Assembly (NCBI GenBank): GCA_023390875.1
Contig: JAEWCA010000104.1
Coordinates: forward strand, 1 to 6,432
Length of the DNA: 6,432 bases
From: Actinomycetes bacterium
GTDB lineage: Bacteria > Actinomycetota > Actinomycetes > Actinomycetales > Cellulomonadaceae
Reading direction: 5' to 3'
Shown: positions 6,387-6,432 of the stretch, piece by piece
Numbering within the stretch: the stretch's first letter is position 1
Layout: the number at the start of each line of letters is the position of its first letter
Made by a program: the position numbers and the translations under genes
The notes under the pieces: generated by a model
What the model saw: the letters and a program-made list of their open reading frames with translations, nothing else
The model's database searches: none
What the model was told of the DNA's origin: nothing

Positions 6387-6396
6387 AGGAGCTCCT
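6387..6396. promoter_or_regulatory. Palindromic ribosome binding site of the first permease
   Basis: AGGAGCTCCT is a perfect 10-bp palindrome whose left half on the minus strand is the Shine-Dalgarno sequence, 8 nt before the ATG. A 3-bp stem with a 4-nt loop is the most it could form within one RNA, so any effect on translation is probably weak. Confidence 0.4.
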
Positions 6397-6432
6397 GTCT
6401 GGTGGTGCCGGTCGGGCTGCCCTGGTGGGGAG

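Noticed and set aside
6384..6432. DasR/GntR-type operator upstream of the first permease
   Set aside because: GGTGGT/ACCACC words occur, but no palindrome close to the DasR consensus (TGGTCTAGACCA) is present here or in the other gaps.

Overview
The window is very GC-rich, with strong G/C preference at third codon positions, frequent GTG starts and 4-bp GTGA gene overlaps. Together with a DUF3039-type gene, this points to an actinobacterial chromosome, plausibly a Cellulomonas-like member of the Micrococcales. The genus is inference only. All seven genes I can support lie on the minus strand, so transcription runs from right to left. I see no tRNA, rRNA, CRISPR array, insertion sequence or phage gene.

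Right part (about 2768-6383): a tightly packed amino-sugar operon. In transcription order it has a MalF-type sugar ABC permease, a MalG-type permease (4-bp overlap), a ROK-family sugar kinase (1-bp gap) and glucosamine-6-phosphate deaminase NagB (34-bp gap). The permeases would import an amino sugar or a chitin/chitosan-derived oligosaccharide. The kinase would phosphorylate the sugar, and NagB would turn glucosamine-6-phosphate into fructose-6-phosphate plus ammonia for glycolysis. The solute-binding protein and the operon promoter should lie beyond the right edge. No transporter ATPase and no NagA deacetylase are present in the window.

Middle (2313-2767 and 490-2316): a 71-bp gap after nagB holds nested inverted repeats and a -10-like TACACT placed exactly for a leaderless start of a DUF3039 gene. 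That gene encodes a small protein with three conserved cysteines. Its stop codon overlaps the GTG start of a 608-residue superfamily 2 helicase carrying all the main motifs and a C-terminal region of about 200 residues that I do not recognise. The two genes look translationally coupled and probably act together.

Left part (1-489): a 290-bp gene-free stretch, then a 51-residue hydrophobic protein with two predicted membrane helices, then a perfect 11-bp-stem hairpin at the window edge that is a likely terminator.

Most of the window is conventional actinobacterial metabolism. The least explained parts are the DUF3039-helicase pair with its unusual promoter region and the unassigned C-terminal region of the helicase.
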